From NCBI GenBank assembly GCA_039028695.1, contig JBCCHN010000181.1, positions 1 through 8,709 of the forward strand: 8,709 bases of DNA, given 5' to 3'. Position 1 is the stretch's first letter. Each line of letters begins with the position of its first letter. The notes beneath the pieces are model-generated. The model was not told the DNA's origin and did not search any database. It saw nothing but the letters and a program-made list of their open reading frames with translations. Below, piece after piece: positions 6,662-8,709 of the stretch. This stretch comes from JANQKX01 sp039028695 (GTDB taxonomy: Bacteria > Pseudomonadota > Alphaproteobacteria > Kiloniellales > Kiloniellaceae). The position numbers were made by a program, and so were the translations under genes.

Positions 6662-7372
6662 ATGGCGGATAAAATCCAATCCGGTTTACAGACCAGGACA
6701 TCATTGGACACAAAGGTAAGATTGTTGAGAAACGCACCCTCGTCATTTGGTTCCGAGGTTCGCCAGCTGCGCCAGGCCAGAGGCCTCACGTTGAAGCAGC
6801 TGAGCCAGGAAAGCGATGTATCCCTCAGCCATCTGAGCGCCATCGAAAGGGGCAGCTCAAATCCCTCGATGGAAGTGATCCATACGATTGCTCAGGCTCT
6901 TTCCGTTTCCATCGACTGGTTCTTCGCCCGCCGGCCTGGCGCCGGCCCCTTGGAACAGGCTTACATCGTCAGGTCAAGGAACCGCCGGGATTTGAACTCC
7001 CTCTATGACCAGACGGTTCAGGAAATCGGCTACAGCGACCGCCTCTTATCCTCCTCTATCGGCGGTCAATTTTATATGGGCGTGGCCCGCTATGAACCGG
7101 GGGCTGAACGACCGGAAGAACCTCTTCTTGTACATGACGGCGAAGAGCACGGCGTGCTCATCGAAGGGGAACTCGAGATGCAGTTAGGCGACGAGCTCAT
7201 CACCCTTCACGCCGGCGACAGCTACAGCTTTGACGCCCGTATCCCTCACCATGGCCGAAACCGCACCGACAAACCCGCGGTGCTCGTCTGGGCGGTTTCT
7301 CCCGTTGTAATTCCAAAGGATGTGGTTCAGGCCCCGACCAAAACCACAAAAAGGGCGGCATCCAAAAGGTAA
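6662..7372 (+). CDS. XRE-family transcriptional regulator with C-terminal cupin domain
   Basis: A 236-residue cytoplasmic DNA-binding regulator. Residues 30-88 form an XRE/Cro-type helix-turn-helix: GSEVRQLRQARGLTLKQLSQ, then SDVSLSHLSAIERGSSNPS with the recognition helix in SLSHLSAIERG. A linker follows, then a cupin_2 domain (about 135-215) with HDGEEHGVLIEGELEMQLG (His158, Glu162, His163) and a second motif AGDSYSF...IPHHGRN (His196, His197). Such cupins bind a small effector or a metal. The C-terminus is a basic tail (TKTTKRAASKR). The ATG at 6662 has GGATAGG a few bases upstream. The gene diverges from the solute-binding protein gene across a 190-base gap with a strong palindrome, the classical layout of a local, autoregulated controller. 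The same architecture occurs in PuuR and many catabolic regulators. The effector is unknown and is probably related to the transported or hydrolysed compound. Confidence 0.93.
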   Translation: MADKIQSGLQTRTSLDTKVRLLRNAPSSFGSEVRQLRQARGLTLKQLSQESDVSLSHLSAIERGSSNPSMEVIHTIAQALSVSIDWFFARRPGAGPLEQAYIVRSRNRRDLNSLYDQTVQEIGYSDRLLSSSIGGQFYMGVARYEPGAERPEEPLLVHDGEEHGVLIEGELEMQLGDELITLHAGDSYSFDARIPHHGRNRTDKPAVLVWAVSPVVIPKDVVQAPTKTTKRAASKR

Positions 7373-7489
7373 CTCTCCCAAATTTTACCGCCACCACGGG
7401 CCCGCGATGTGCCTTACCTTCATCTTGCAATTATACCAGGCCCGTTGCAGGCTTTGCCCCGATAAATAAACGCGCAACGGAACCACCCC

Positions 7490-8011
7490 ATGAACGGCGG
7501 TGCTTTAGCTATTCGTCTGTCCAAAATCGTCATGACCGGGGGCATCGGCTTCTGGGCCTTTTTAGTGGTACTCGGCAACATCACGGACTACGGCAGCAAT
7601 TGGGCCTTTGTTCAGCACGTGCTTGCCATGGACACGATCTTTCCCGACTCGCAGTTGAAATGGCGCGCCGTCACGGACCCGAGCCTGCAAAAGGCAGCCT
7701 ATTTGATCATCATTGCGATAGAAGCCCTAACCTGCTTGGCATTCTTGGCCGCCGCGACCGTCATGGCAATCAAGCTCGGATCGCCCAAGCATGAGTTCCA
7801 GCGCGCAAGAGTACCCCTGGCGATCGGCGTCAGCCTCGGTTTTGGCCTTTGGTTCATTGGTTTCATGGCGATCGGCGGGGAATGGTTCGCCATGTGGCAG
7901 TCGAAAGAATGGAACGGCCAGAACGCGGCCTTCAAATTCTATATGACCATCCTGGTCGTGGTCTTGTACGTGTTTATGGACACCGACGGGGATGAACACC
8001 CCACGCAATAA
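7490..8011 (+). CDS. DUF2165 family small integral membrane protein
   Basis: A 173-residue inner-membrane protein. Four hydrophobic segments are visible at about 8-30 (IRLSKIVMTGGIGFWAFLVV), 69-94 (AAYLIIIAIEALTCLAFLAA), 108-128 (VPLAIGVSLGFGLWFIGFM) and 146-163 (FYMTILVVVLYVFM). The family signature GLWFIGFMAIGGEWFAMWQSKEWNGQNAAFKFY lies across the third and fourth segments. The loop between helices 1 and 2 carries the other family-like block, VLAMDTIFPDSQLKWRAV. The biochemical role of DUF2165 is not established. The ATG at 7490 has only a weak ribosome site (an ACGGA-like sequence about 9 bases upstream). The gene starts 117 bases after the regulator and 67 bases before the DUF1185 gene, so all three may form one transcript. 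No catalytic motif is visible. Family assignment is confident, function unknown. Confidence 0.88.
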   Translation: MNGGALAIRLSKIVMTGGIGFWAFLVVLGNITDYGSNWAFVQHVLAMDTIFPDSQLKWRAVTDPSLQKAAYLIIIAIEALTCLAFLAAATVMAIKLGSPKHEFQRARVPLAIGVSLGFGLWFIGFMAIGGEWFAMWQSKEWNGQNAAFKFYMTILVVVLYVFMDTDGDEHPTQ

Positions 8012-8078
8012 TCAGTTTATCAACTCGACGTTCCTCGCGACCCAAGGCGATGGGCTCCAATGAGAAGGACAGGTTATC

Positions 8079-8624
8079 ATGAGCATTCGCAAGACTCTTT
8101 TCATAAAGGAAATCATCGAAGCGGATGGCCTCGGCGAAAGCTGCGATCCGATTGTTCGCGTTGCGGCCCTTGCCATCGTCCAAAACCCTTTCGCGAACCG
8201 CTTCGTTGAGGACCTTTCGCCGCTTTTTGATCTGGGCGGCTTGCTTGGAGAACGCCTGATGAGCGACGCCACCGCCATGCTCTCCGGCCCGCCAATCAGC
8301 TATGGAAAGGCGGCCATTGTGGGCATCGCAGGAGATTTGGAGCACGGCGGCGCCATGATCCATCCCAAACTCGGCAAGCCCATGCGCGCGGCCGTGGGCG
8401 GCGGACAGGCCCTGATTCCCTCCAATGCCAAGGTGGCCAGCGCAGGTGCGGCCATTGATATTCCCCTTGGCCACAAGGATGAGGCTTGGTCTTTTAGCCA
8501 TTTCGACACGCTAACCGTCATGGTAGCCGATGCCCCCCGGGCCGATGAGATCGTCATGTGCATGGCCGTTTCCGATGGTGCCCGCCCCCATCCGCGTGTC
8601 GGCAGCGGCCCCATCACGGACTGA
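8079..8624 (+). CDS. DUF1185 'amino acid synthesis' family protein (AA_synth)
   Basis: A 181-residue soluble protein of normal length for the family. Recognisable blocks in order: ADPIVRVAA-like segment at 23-31 (here CDPIVRVAALAIVQNPFAN), DLSPLFDLGGLLGERL (45-60), ISYGKAAIVG (73-82), LEHGGAMIHPKLGKPMRAAVGGGQALIP (87-114), AAIDIPLGHKDEAW (124-137), and DAPRADEIVMCMAVSDGARPHPRVG (151-175). There is no signal peptide or membrane segment. The family name is historical and I know of no firmly assigned reaction. Conserved His, Lys, Asp and Arg residues in the blocks suggest an enzyme or a ligand-binding protein. The ATG at 8079 has AAGGA nine bases upstream. It follows the DUF2165 gene by 67 bases and is probably in the same transcript, under the XRE-cupin regulator or next to it. 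Family assignment strong; role in this locus unknown. Confidence 0.92.
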   Translation: MSIRKTLFIKEIIEADGLGESCDPIVRVAALAIVQNPFANRFVEDLSPLFDLGGLLGERLMSDATAMLSGPPISYGKAAIVGIAGDLEHGGAMIHPKLGKPMRAAVGGGQALIPSNAKVASAGAAIDIPLGHKDEAWSFSHFDTLTVMVADAPRADEIVMCMAVSDGARPHPRVGSGPITD

Positions 8625-8640
8625 TTTTTGTGCTGACGGG

Positions 8641-8676
8641 CCGGCAAATGGTCCGGCAAATGGTCCGGCAAACGGC
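8641..8676. repeat. Three tandem 12-bp units downstream of the DUF1185 gene
   Basis: CCGGCAAATGGT (8641-8652), an identical copy (8653-8664), and a third unit CCGGCAAACGGC (8665-8676) differing at two positions. The array starts 16 bases after the stop codon. GGGCCG (8638-8643) and CGGCCC (8673-8678) flank it and could pair. No T-run follows on the plus strand, so an intrinsic terminator is not supported. It may be a slippage-generated microsatellite. The rest of 8625-8709 holds nothing I can identify. Confidence 0.7.
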
Positions 8677-8709
8677 CCAGAAAAAAGAACCGTCACACGA
8701 CAAACGGCC

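Noticed and set aside
6601..6843. Minus-strand 80-codon open frame across the regulator start
   Set aside because: It overlaps the helix-turn-helix coding region of the regulator antisense and has no ribosome site or family resemblance.
8511..8696. Minus-strand open frame with an FAGP-type peptide repeat at the right end
   Set aside because: The repeat is simply the 12-bp DNA repeat read in reverse, and the frame overlaps the C-terminus of the well-supported DUF1185 gene.
1..8709. CRISPR array, tRNA/rRNA, insertion sequence, phage or defence system
   Set aside because: No spaced direct repeats, RNA-gene folds, transposase or integrase motifs, or known defence domains were seen on either strand.

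Overview
The window looks like a chromosomal stretch of an alphaproteobacterium. The signs are the SOS mutagenesis polymerase DnaE2, a twin-arginine-exported peptide-type solute-binding protein, and DUF2165 and DUF1185 proteins, which are most familiar to me from Rhodospirillales, Rhizobiales and Rhodobacterales. The DnaE2 end is clearly GC-rich, while the regulatory gap near 6.5-6.65 kb is AT-rich. Genus is not resolvable by eye. No RNA gene, insertion sequence, CRISPR array or phage gene is visible, and no gap between genes exceeds about 220 bases.

Layout. (1) 1-1074, plus strand: the C-terminal third of dnaE2, cut by the left edge. (2) 1101-6471, minus strand, read right to left: a Tat-exported family 5 solute-binding protein, a CocE/NonD (S15-type) alpha/beta hydrolase, a crotonase-fold enzyme, and a small secreted protein of unknown function. 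The last converges on dnaE2 with only 26 bases between them. (3) 6472-6661: a divergent control region with a perfect 11-bp inverted repeat (5-bp spacer) that overlaps a good -35 hexamer for the binding-protein gene. (4) 6662-8624, plus strand: an XRE-cupin regulator, a four-helix DUF2165 membrane protein and a DUF1185 'amino acid synthesis' family protein. (5) The last 85 bases hold a 12-bp tandem repeat and no gene.

How the parts may work together (inference). The XRE-cupin protein probably binds the palindrome and controls both itself and the leftward genes. The binding protein would capture a peptide-like or ester/amide-containing compound. The cytoplasmic CocE-type enzyme would cleave an ester or amide bond, and the crotonase would process an acyl-CoA product. 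The permease and ATPase subunits expected for the binding protein are not in the window, so it is an orphan or works with a transporter encoded elsewhere. The DUF2165 and DUF1185 proteins have no assigned biochemistry that can be read from sequence.

Most of the window consists of recognisable families. The points most worth a second look are the operator/promoter overlap, the crotonase lacking one of the two classical catalytic glutamates, the orphan transport/hydrolase grouping, and the uncharacterised secreted and membrane proteins.
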